Shown: piece by piece, positions 1 through 6,890 of the stretch
Layout of the letters: every line of letters starts with the position of its first letter
How positions within the stretch are numbered: position 1 is the first letter of the stretch
Assembly (NCBI GenBank): GCA_030631415.1
Contig: DAOVLE010000178.1
Coordinates: 1-11,011, forward strand
Origin: JAAEQG01 sp023133475
GTDB lineage: Bacteria > Planctomycetota > Phycisphaerae > UBA1845
Direction of reading: 5' to 3'
Length of the DNA stretch: 11,011 nt
Position numbers and translations under genes: made by a program
The notes under the pieces: model-generated
Told to the model about the DNA's origin: nothing
Seen by the model: only the letters and a program-made list of their open reading frames with translations
The model's database searches: none

Positions 1-25
1 AGAGGCAAGAGGGGCGTGGCGGGTG

Positions 26-77
26 CCCCATCCCGTTCCGGCTGCCTGCGCAGCAGGCAGCCGGACGGGGTGGGGGA
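26..77. repeat. Palindromic hairpin repeat
   Basis: A 12-bp perfect stem (CCGGCTGCCTGC at 38-49 pairing with 53-64) has a 3-nt loop and is extended outward by an imperfect C-rich/G-rich stem (CCCCATCCCGT against ACGGGGTGGGG). It resembles the hairpin at 127-172 in its outer stem but has a different tip, as expected for related repeat copies. No coding signal is seen here; the open frame running through it only translates repeat DNA. Confidence 0.7.
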
Positions 78-96
78 CCAACTCGAACCAATCAGT

Positions 97-118
97 GCCG
101 CCACCGTAAGGGAGCGGC
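97..118 (-). repeat. Repeat C (CCGCTCCCTTACGGTCGCGG type), reverse copy
   Basis: The reverse complement closely matches the two + strand copies at 3712-3733 and 8231-8252. The unit is itself weakly palindromic (CCGC at one end, GCGG at the other). It is a short dispersed intergenic repeat of unknown function. Confidence 0.65.
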
Positions 119-126
119 CATCCGTC

Positions 127-172
127 CCCCACCCCGTTCGCCGGTCCTCCGGACCGGCGAAACGGGGTGGGG
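127..172. repeat. Near-perfect 21-bp-stem hairpin repeat
   Basis: The left arm at 127-147 (CCCCACCCCGTTCGCCGGTC plus C) pairs with 151-172 with one bulged A and a 3-nt loop. It is followed at 179-199 by GGCTAAAGCGG plus TGGGCCACCC, the reverse complement of one arm of repeat A, so 1-200 is a mosaic of dispersed palindromes upstream of the thrS promoter. Confidence 0.75.
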
Positions 173-202
173 CACCCTTGGCTAAAGCGGTGGGCCACCC
201 GC

Positions 203-251
203 CCTCTTGCCTCTTGCCTCTTGCCTCTTGCCTCATGCCTCTTGCCTTCTG
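203..251. repeat. Heptamer tandem repeat (CCTCTTG)x7
   Basis: Seven consecutive 7-bp units are seen: four exact CCTCTTG, then CCTCATG, CCTCTTG and CCTTCTG. It is one of several 7-bp-period arrays in the window; the others have unrelated A/T-rich units. It ends about 20 bp before the thrS promoter. Confidence 0.9.
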
Positions 252-272
252 CTTCATTCCGCTGGCAATTTC

Positions 273-300
273 TTGACTTGTGAGTTAATTGTGCTATACT
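273..300 (+). promoter_or_regulatory. Sigma-70-type extended -10 promoter for thrS
   Basis: A TTGACT -35 (273-278) is separated by 16 bp from a TATACT -10 (295-300), which is preceded by TG at 292-293 to give an extended -10. Each hexamer matches five of six consensus bases. Transcription would start near 307, giving a leader of about 230 nt before thrS. This is the best promoter I see in the window. Confidence 0.7.
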
Positions 301-534
301 TGATGGAGTCTTTTGGGCATCGGCTCAGAGGTTCGATAGGGCGATGATCAGGTTTTGAGTGGCGACGTGGAGCTTATGACATACATCGCATGACAATCTC
401 ATCTCGACAGGCAGGTTGTGTCCCCCTGGAAGATGAGCGTTGGATGTGACGTGGGCTCCAGGTCGTTTTCTGTTTTTTACGGCCTGGTCCCGGTTGGTTT
501 CAGGCTGATTTATGGATAGTAGGAGTCAAGTCCC
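301..534 (+). promoter_or_regulatory. Long thrS leader with alternative short helices
   Basis: No gene is supported here. CCTGGA (424-429) can pair with TCCAGG (457-462), followed by a T-rich tract (464-478). The CCAGG of that second segment can instead pair with CCTGG (483-487), and GGCCTG (481-486) can pair with CAGGCT (501-506) just upstream of the ribosome binding site. The overlapping alternatives resemble an attenuator or translational operator layout, but each helix is only 5-6 bp. No T-box consensus is seen. ThrRS genes in other bacteria are commonly controlled through their leaders; whether this one is remains inference. Confidence 0.35.
521..525 (+). promoter_or_regulatory. Ribosome binding site deciding the thrS start
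   Basis: AGGAG lies 9 nt before CTG 535, 15 nt before ATT 541 and 36 nt before GTG 562. Other clear sites in the window (infC, the phosphodiesterase, the HAD gene, the BamE-like gene) sit at spacing equivalent to the CTG choice, so CTG fits best and GTG 562 is too far away. Confidence 0.6.
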
Positions 535-2691
535 CTGAGAATTATACTTCCTGACGGCAAAGTGCTGGAAGTGGCGGATGATGCGACGCCGGCAGACGTG
601 GTGGCTCAGATCGGCCCCGGTTTGCAGAAGTCGGCTATCGCCGCCGTGGTGACCGCCGCCGACGCGAGTGAGGTCTGGGATCTCTCCCGCTCACTTCCGG
701 GTGATTGCAAACTGAAGATCCTGACCGCCAAGGACGACGACCCGGACAGCCTGCGGGTTCTCCGGCACAGTGCCGCACACGTTATGGCAGAAGCCATCTG
801 TACCCTGTTTCCCGAGGCAAAACTGGTCTACGGGCCGCCGCTGGAGGACGGGTTTTACTACGACATCGATCTCGAGCGCCCACTGAGCACCGGCGATTTC
901 GATGCCATCGAGGCGGAGATGGGCCGAATCGTGAAGGAAGATCGCCCGTTCCGCCGCTGTGAGATGCCGTGCGACCAGGCGCTGGCTAAGCTCCAGAAAG
1001 AAAACAACCGCTACAAGCTGGACAACGCCGAGCGAGCCGACGGCGACCTGATCAGCTTTTATGTCACCGGCGAACACTTCGAGGATCTCTGCCGTGGGCC
1101 TCATTTGCCCGCCACCGGGCGAATCGGGGCGTTCAAAGTTCGTCAGGTCAGCCGGTCGCACTACCGCGGGGACGTCAACGATCAGCCGCTCCAGCGGGTC
1201 TATGGCACGGCGTTCTTCCAGAAGAAAGCCCTCAAGGCACACCTCCAGCAAATGGAAGAGGCCAAAAAGCGAGATCACCGAGTGCTGGGGCGCGAGCTGG
1301 ACCTGTTCAGCCTCTCACCCGAAGTTGGCGGTGGGTTGGTGCTGTGGCACCCCAAGGGTGCGGTGGTGCGCATGTTGCTCGAAAACTTCATGCGGGCCGA
1401 ACTGTTCCTTCGCGGCTATCAGCCGGTTTATACGCCGGTCATCGGGCGGCTGAATTTGTATCGCACCAGCGGGCACTACCCGTACTACGAGGACTCGCAG
1501 TTCCCCCCGATGCATGAGACCGACCGCGGGCGAGCACTGCTTAGCCTTTTGCATCTGGTGCAGCGTGCCGATCGGCATTCCGCCGACCGCCGCGAAGCTG
1601 CACTGGAGCCGGTCCGCAAGCTGGCGGAGGGCGTTGTGGCGGTTTGGGGCCAGATGGAAGGCTTCGCAACCGATGCACCAGCGGAGCAGATGATCGCAGT
1701 CTTGCAGCGAGAGCTGGAGTCCGAGGACGGATACCTGCTCAGGCCTATGAACTGCCCGCACCATATCCATGTCTACAAAGCTCAGCCGCGCAGCTATCGA
1801 GATTTGCCCATACGGCTGGCGGAGTTCGGCACGGTGCATCGCTACGAGCAGAGCGGTGAGTTGGGCGGGATGGTGCGGGTCCGCGGCTTCACCCAGGACG
1901 ACGCCCACCTGTTCTGCACCCCCGAGCAGTTGGAGGAAGAGCTACGGATCACCATCGAACTGACCATCCTGGTGCTCAAGACGCTGAGCTTCGAGAACTA
2001 TGAGGTCCGGCTCGGGTTGCGGGATTCTTCATCCGATAAATGGGTGGGTTCGCTTGAACAGTGGGAGTTGGCTGAGAACAGCCTGCGCAGTGTTGTCGGG
2101 AAGATGGGTCTGGAGCACAAGGAAGAGCTGGGCGAAGCGGCTTTTTATGGGCCTAAGGTGGACTTCATCGTCCGCGATTGCCTGGGTCGCAAATGGCAGC
2201 TTGGCACGGTGCAGGTGGATTATACGCTGCCCGAGCGTTTCGATCTGACTTATGTCGGGTCGGACAATCAGCCGCATAGGCCTATCATGATCCACCGGGC
2301 TCCGTTCGGGAGTTTGGAGCGTTTCGTGGGGATTCTGACCGAGCACTTCTGCGGTGCGTTTCCGTTGTGGTTGGCGCCGGTGCAGGTGGGCATGGTTTCG
2401 ATCAGCGAGAAGAGCGCCGCCTACGCCCGCGAGGTTGACGAGGCGTGCCGGCGTTTCGGGTTGCGCACGGTGCTGGACGTTTCCGCGGACAAGATCGGGC
2501 CTAAGAAGCATCGGCTGCGTAATCAGCGCATCCCGTACATTCTGGTGGTTGGCGAGCGGGAGGCACAGGACGAGACGGTCAATGTTAATGACCGCGACGG
2601 CAAGAACATGGGGACGTTCCCCTTGAGCGACTTTTTGGAAGGCTGCCGCTCGGAGATCGAGAACAAGGGCAAGCCTCCACAGAATTTGTAG
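535..2691 (+). CDS. thrS: Threonine--tRNA ligase (ThrRS), non-canonical start
   Basis: Class II aminoacyl-tRNA synthetase charging tRNA-Thr in the cytoplasm. From CTG 535 the protein is 718 residues: TGS domain (about 1-68, opening MRIILPDGKVLEV), editing domain with HxxxH (His78, His82) and CxxxH (Cys186, His190), then the catalytic core. The core has motif 2 (RYEQSGELGGMVRVRG), motif 3 (HRAPFGSLERF) and zinc ligands Cys407, His458 and His587, followed by the C-terminal anticodon-binding domain. The start was moved upstream because GTG 562 would cut off the first TGS strand (IILPDGK). The frame is open only to 523 and holds no ATG, GTG or TTG there; CTG 535 fits the ribosome binding site and ATT 541 is the alternative. 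About 73 residues (327-399) are inserted between the FPPM and YLLRPMNCP segments, explaining the excess over E. coli ThrRS (642). The stop is provided by repeat B. Confidence 0.97.
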   Translation: MRIILPDGKVLEVADDATPADVVAQIGPGLQKSAIAAVVTAADASEVWDLSRSLPGDCKLKILTAKDDDPDSLRVLRHSAAHVMAEAICTLFPEAKLVYGPPLEDGFYYDIDLERPLSTGDFDAIEAEMGRIVKEDRPFRRCEMPCDQALAKLQKENNRYKLDNAERADGDLISFYVTGEHFEDLCRGPHLPATGRIGAFKVRQVSRSHYRGDVNDQPLQRVYGTAFFQKKALKAHLQQMEEAKKRDHRVLGRELDLFSLSPEVGGGLVLWHPKGAVVRMLLENFMRAELFLRGYQPVYTPVIGRLNLYRTSGHYPYYEDSQFPPMHETDRGRALLSLLHLVQRADRHSADRREAALEPVRKLAEGVVAVWGQMEGFATDAPAEQMIAVLQRELESEDGYLLRPMNCPHHIHVYKAQPRSYRDLPIRLAEFGTVHRYEQSGELGGMVRVRGFTQDDAHLFCTPEQLEEELRITIELTILVLKTLSFENYEVRLGLRDSSSDKWVGSLEQWELAENSLRSVVGKMGLEHKEELGEAAFYGPKVDFIVRDCLGRKWQLGTVQVDYTLPERFDLTYVGSDNQPHRPIMIHRAPFGSLERFVGILTEHFCGAFPLWLAPVQVGMVSISEKSAAYAREVDEACRRFGLRTVLDVSADKIGPKKHRLRNQRIPYILVVGEREAQDETVNVNDRDGKNMGTFPLSDFLEGCRSEIENKGKPPQNL

Positions 2692-2743
2692 GGCGGGTTC
2701 TACCCGCCTTTTTGGCATCGCGCGGCGGGTGGAACCCGCTCTA
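2689..2743 (+). terminator. Repeat B double unit: thrS stop codon plus terminator hairpin
   Basis: A 7-bp GGCGGGT/ACCCGCC stem (2692-2708) with a 3-nt loop is followed directly by TTTTT (2709-2713), a textbook intrinsic terminator shape. The repeat begins with the TAG that ends thrS. After a 15-nt spacer an inverted copy follows (GGCGGGTGGAACCCGC to 2743), making a 55-bp palindrome the same length as that at 9622-9676. Readthrough into infC is possible, since no strong infC promoter is visible. Confidence 0.7.
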
Positions 2744-2776
2744 CGCTTGGATGTATTGTTTTCTCTAACTTAAAGT

Positions 2777-2784
2777 GAGGTGAT
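2777..2784 (+). promoter_or_regulatory. Strong ribosome binding site deciding the infC start
   Basis: GAGGTGAT matches eight consecutive bases of the usual anti-Shine-Dalgarno complement. It ends 5 nt before ATC 2790 and 23 nt before the first ATG (2808), so it supports ATC as the start codon. Confidence 0.8.
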
Positions 2785-2789
2785 GTCCG

Positions 2790-3470
2790 ATCGCTAAAAC
2801 CCTTCGTATGAATGACCAGGTTCGCATTTCTCCGATCCGTCTGATCGACCACGAAAACGTGCAGCGTGGGGTGGTGCCCACCGACCAGGCCCGTTCGCTG
2901 GCGCGCGACTTGGGGCTGGACTTGGTGGAAATATCCCCGACGGAGCGCCCGCCGGTCTGCCGGATCATGGATTACGGCAAGTACAAGTACGATCAGAAGA
3001 AGAAAAAGCAAAAACAGCAGCAGTCGTCAGCCATCGCAAGTCTGAAAGAAGTGCGTATGCGCCCAAAAACCGACACCAACGACCGTAGCATCAAGATGAC
3101 TCGAGCTGTTCGCTTTCTCAAGGAGGGGAACAAGGTTCAGTTCACGATGCTGTTTCGGGGACGCGAGCAGGCCCATCGAGACCTGGGCTTGAATATCTTC
3201 AAAGGCATTGTCGAGGAACTGGGCGAGGAGGTGAAAGTGGAAAGGCCTCCACGCCATGAGGGGCGCCGGTTGACGATGGTGTTGGCACCGATCAAGGTTG
3301 TCCAGAGTTCCAAAACCTCGAAGGCTCCCAAGGCACCAAAGGCTCCCAAGCCGCAAACCGTATCGGAAACACCGGGCGCTGGTGTGGATGCGGCGAAGAC
3401 CGATAACGCTGTCGAAGTGGGCCTGCAAAGTGTCACCGTAGCATCCCCTGGCCTGTTGGAAAAGACATGA
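2790..3470 (+). CDS. infC: Translation initiation factor IF-3, ATC start
   Basis: IF-3 binds the 30S subunit, checks start codon and initiator tRNA, and prevents early 50S joining. The family hallmarks are present: RMNDQVRISPIRLID near the N-terminus, LDLVEISPTERPPVCRIMDYGKYKY, a basic Lys/Gln linker, KEVRMRPKTDTND, the C-domain segments RFLKEGNKVQFTMLFRGRE and AHRDLG, and the terminal MVLAP motif. The start is placed at ATC 2790, preceding AKTLRMNDQ, because the frame closes at 2781, the ribosome binding site is 5 nt upstream, and infC in E. coli and Bacillus relatives is known to use rare AUU-type starts for autoregulation. After MVLAPIK comes an extra tail of about 55 residues with KAPKAPKAPK, making 226 residues against the usual 175-180. 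The customary downstream rpmI and rplT genes are absent here; repeats follow instead. Confidence 0.96.
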   Translation: MAKTLRMNDQVRISPIRLIDHENVQRGVVPTDQARSLARDLGLDLVEISPTERPPVCRIMDYGKYKYDQKKKKQKQQQSSAIASLKEVRMRPKTDTNDRSIKMTRAVRFLKEGNKVQFTMLFRGREQAHRDLGLNIFKGIVEELGEEVKVERPPRHEGRRLTMVLAPIKVVQSSKTSKAPKAPKAPKPQTVSETPGAGVDAAKTDNAVEVGLQSVTVASPGLLEKT

Positions 3471-3507
3471 TTCCAGTGCTCTGTTACAGCTCATAATGAG
3501 GGATTGG

Positions 3508-3710
3508 GGGTGGCCCACCTCTTTAGGGGCTGTCGATAAAGTCGTACCGCAGGCTTCCAGCCTGCATAGTGTCCGATAAAAACGCGACTTATCGCCTATT
3601 GTGCAGGCTGGAAGCCTGCGATACAGGGTTTATCGACAGCCTCTTCAGAGGTGGGGGACACGAATGATCCCCCGATTCGTGTCCCCCACGGCTAAAGCCA
3701 TGGGCCACCC
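3508..3710. repeat. Repeat A copy 2, split by an inserted element
   Basis: The repeat is a palindrome whose arms begin GGGTGGCCCA and end TGGGCCACCC, with inner GGGGGACACGAAT / ATTCGTGTCCCCC pairing. Removing 3527-3648 leaves exactly 81 bp, the same length as the intact copy at 9714-9794. The left arm holds its own mini-hairpin, CACCTCTTTAGAGGTG once restored. It lies directly after infC. Confidence 0.85.
3527..3640. mobile_element. 114-bp MITE-like inverted-repeat element nested in repeat A
   Basis: Terminal arms GGCTGTCGATAAA (3528-3540) and TTTATCGACAGCC (3629-3641) are perfect 13-bp complements. Inner arms at 3548-3566 and 3602-3620 are perfect 19-bp complements, and each can also fold on itself (GCAGGCT/AGCCTGC). 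The flanks CTCTTTAG (3519-3526) and CTCTTCAG (3641-3648) form a possible 8-bp target duplication with one mismatch; the exact boundary may shift by one base. There is no coding capacity, so it would be non-autonomous, moved by a transposase encoded elsewhere. The element family is not recognised. Confidence 0.7.
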
Positions 3711-3711
3711 A

Positions 3712-3733
3712 GCCGCTCCCTTACGGTCGCGGT
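3712..3733 (+). repeat. Repeat C, forward copy
   Basis: GCCGCTCCCTTACGGTCGCG plus GT is identical over 22 bases to 8231-8252, and the reverse complement of it is seen near 97-118. Here it directly follows repeat A; at 8231 it precedes repeat A, so the modules are reassorted. Confidence 0.85.
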
Positions 3734-3749
3734 ACTGATCAGATTAGGC

Positions 3750-3840
3750 GTAGGGTGGGTGGAACCTGCCGCAGGCAGGTGGAACCCACCAACCGGTGCG
3801 GTGGGTTGCGCCCGCCTGCGGCGGGCTCCACCCACCCTAC
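3750..3840. repeat. 91-bp palindrome related to repeat B
   Basis: The outer arms GTAGGGTGGGTGGA (from 3750) and TCCACCCACCCTAC (to 3840) are perfectly complementary, and the pairing continues imperfectly inward through GCCGCAGGC / GCCTGCGGC and GGAACCCACC / GGTGGGTTGC. It looks like an expanded, diverged repeat B pair. It ends 26 bp before the ATG of the next gene and could form a large hairpin in that leader. Confidence 0.8.
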
Positions 3841-3865
3841 AGTAGATTAGGGGTTGATTGGGTTG

Positions 3866-4906
3866 ATGAATTCCACAGTAGAAGCATCTGAGGAACAGGC
3901 TGTGCTGGCTGATCTGGTGGGCACTTTGGAGTCTTGGAGTCGGACGGTGATAATCGCCCATGTCACCCCGGACGCCGATGCGCTGGGGTCCATGTTCGCA
4001 TTGGCCAAGGTGTTCGGCAATGGCGATGACGGGCGGGTGGCAACGGTGTCTCTTCCGGAAAGCTCGTTGTCTCAGCGTTTGGGATTCCTGCACGAATGGG
4101 CAAAGGTTCCCGTGGCACAGGTGGAAGACTTCGCCCACGCGGACGGGTTCGTGGTGGTGGACACCGCCAAGAAGCCGCGCTGCAACCTGCCCGCAGAGCT
4201 GCCGGAGGATTGGGACTCCGGGCGGCGGATCGTGAACATCGACCACCATGCCTCGAATACCGGTTTCGGCTGGATCAACTGGGTGGTGGGTGATGCCAGC
4301 AGTTCAGCCGAGTTGGTTTACCGCTTGCTGAAGTTCTGGGAAAAGCGGATCGATCCGCTGGTGGCTTCGTTGTTGTATGCGGGCATCCACACGGACACTT
4401 CGGGGTTCTCGTTGCCCAATACGTCGGAAAGTGCGCTAAGCGCTGCCGCGGAGTTGGTGGGCAAGGGGGCTGACGTGGTGGAGTTGGGCGAGCGTCTGGA
4501 GCGGAGCCAACAGTTGAGTGAGTTCAAGCTCCTGCGCACGATCTATGCCAACACACGGCTGACGGCGGACGGGCGCATCGCCTACAGCACCGCCGACTAT
4601 CAGGAGATTGCCGAAGCCGGCTGCACGGCTGCGGACATCGACGACCAGGTTTCCGTGCCGCGCTCGTTACAGGGGACCCGTCTGGCTATGTTGTTTACTG
4701 AAGGCGTGCGGGGCAAGACCCGGATCAACTTCCGGGGGGAGGCGGGGGTGCCGGTGCTGGAGTTGGCAAAGGGGTTCGGGGGAGGAGGTCACACCGCCGC
4801 CGCCGGAGCGATCATCGAAGGCATACCTTCCGAGGTGGTCGCCCGAGTGCTGCCCGAAGCAGAAGCGTACCTCAACCGCACTAGGAAATTGAAAATTGAA
4901 AATTGA
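3866..4906 (+). CDS. nrnA: DHH/DHHA1 phosphoesterase, NrnA-like (oligoribonuclease / pAp phosphatase)
   Basis: Cytoplasmic NrnA proteins degrade 2-5 nt RNA fragments and dephosphorylate pAp. Numbering from ATG 3866, the protein shows HVTPDADALGS (His32, Asp36, Asp38), a metal-site VVDT segment, DHH (126-128), the GIHTDTSGF segment and the DHHA1 motif GGGGHTAAAGA (His309), so both domains look intact. Length is about 346 residues, near the family norm of 310-350. The start is uncertain: ATG 3866, TTG 3863 and TTG 3854 are all in frame. AGGGG lies 9 nt before TTG 3863 and 12 nt before ATG 3866. The last residues (KLKIEN) and the TGA come from a GAAAATT heptamer array. The metal-binding motifs make the family assignment firm; the exact substrate among nanoRNA, pAp or cyclic dinucleotide products is inferred from family only. 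Confidence 0.9.
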   Translation: MNSTVEASEEQAVLADLVGTLESWSRTVIIAHVTPDADALGSMFALAKVFGNGDDGRVATVSLPESSLSQRLGFLHEWAKVPVAQVEDFAHADGFVVVDTAKKPRCNLPAELPEDWDSGRRIVNIDHHASNTGFGWINWVVGDASSSAELVYRLLKFWEKRIDPLVASLLYAGIHTDTSGFSLPNTSESALSAAAELVGKGADVVELGERLERSQQLSEFKLLRTIYANTRLTADGRIAYSTADYQEIAEAGCTAADIDDQVSVPRSLQGTRLAMLFTEGVRGKTRINFRGEAGVPVLELAKGFGGGGHTAAAGAIIEGIPSEVVARVLPEAEAYLNRTRKLKIEN

Positions 4907-4911
4907 AAATG
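4885..4911 (+). repeat. Heptamer array (GAAAATT/GAAAATG) at gene end
   Basis: Units are GAAATT, GAAAATT, GAAAATT and GAAAATG. Because 7 is not a multiple of 3, a run of GAAAATT shows TGA in every frame within 21 nt; here it gives the stop codon of the DHH gene at 4904-4906. It forms the left side of the intergenic cassette that ends with the CATTTTC array at 5046-5080. Confidence 0.85.
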
Positions 4912-4943
4912 AAGAAAAACAACCGGCGTAACGGCGCCGAGGG

Positions 4944-4995
4944 GTTTAACGGCGACAAGTCCACAGCGTTTAGCGGCTCCCCAACGGGGAGCGTG
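4944..4995 (+). repeat. Repeat E copy 1 (52 bp, hairpin tail)
   Basis: It is identical at 50 of 52 positions to 10956-11007. It contains GTTTARCGG twice and a GCTCCCC/GGGGAGC 7-bp stem with an AAC loop (4976-4992). No T run follows, so it is not an obvious intrinsic terminator. Both copies sit just after a GA-rich heptamer array. Confidence 0.85.
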
Positions 4996-5045
4996 TAACA
5001 AAGAAGCGGGGAAAATGGGAAATGCTAGCTAGGTGGCGTTTTCTT

Positions 5046-5080
<35 letters not shown>

Positions 5081-5105
5081 AATTCCGCATTAACGGAGTG
5101 AGTTG

Positions 5106-6533
<1,428 letters not shown>

Positions 6534-6631
6534 GAATCGGCGCCACGTTGAAGGTCGAAAAGTGGAAATGGAGAATCCACGCGAAAAGACGACCACTGCG
6601 ACAGCACAAGGGCGTTTAGCTTGGACTTTTC

Positions 6632-6793
6632 ATGAACGCAGAGACGCAGAAAACGCAGAGTATTGCAGAGAAGGAAGTAGTGGTTCAAGCAACTGAATTC
6701 TCCCGTTGACACTGTGTATATGAGCTTTTCTCTGTGAATTTCCCTAACTTCTTATTCTGCTCAACTCTGCGATCTCTGCGTCTCTGCGTTCAT
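6632..6793. repeat. 162-bp inverted-repeat element with CTCTGCG-rich ends
   Basis: Terminal arms of 19 bp (ATGAACGCAGAGACGCAGA at 6632-6650 and its complement at 6775-6793) are perfect, and they extend inward to about 30 bp with a 3-base mismatch before a second CGCAGAGT/ACTCTGCG match. The centre (about 6662-6765) is A/T-richer and non-coding. It fills most of the 357-bp gap between the phosphodiesterase and the HAD gene; I see no gene in that gap. GCAGAGACGCAGA-type repeats occur in many environmental bacteria. It may be a MITE, but no target duplication was recognised. Confidence 0.7.
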
Positions 6794-6844
6794 AAATTAT
6801 CCGGGTTAGCGGCGCGGTTGCAACGAGGATGTTGCCCATCCCCC

Positions 6845-6872
6845 CATTTTCCATTTTCCATTTTCCATTCTC
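6845..6872 (-). repeat. Heptamer array (CATTTTC)x3 + CATTCTC
   Basis: It ends 5 nt before the GGAGG ribosome binding site of the HAD gene. It is the inverted complement of the array at 6505-6532, so the whole intergenic space is bracketed by pairing-capable arrays of 28 bp. Confidence 0.9.
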
Positions 6873-6890
6873 AACGCGGAGGCGTGAGGA

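Noticed and set aside
16..276. 86-residue + frame
   Set aside because: It runs through palindromes and the CCTCTTG array; its low-complexity tail is just translated repeat.
389..448. 19-codon + ORF in the thrS leader as a regulatory leader peptide
   Set aside because: It has no ribosome binding site and only one Thr codon (ACA right after ATG), so nothing supports threonine attenuation by it.
691..1278. 195-residue - strand frame
   Set aside because: It is antisense to well-supported thrS, with no motif or ribosome binding site.
6706..6734. TTGACA at 6706 as a promoter for the HAD gene
   Set aside because: No -10-like hexamer lies at 16-18 bp, and it is inside the inverted-repeat element.
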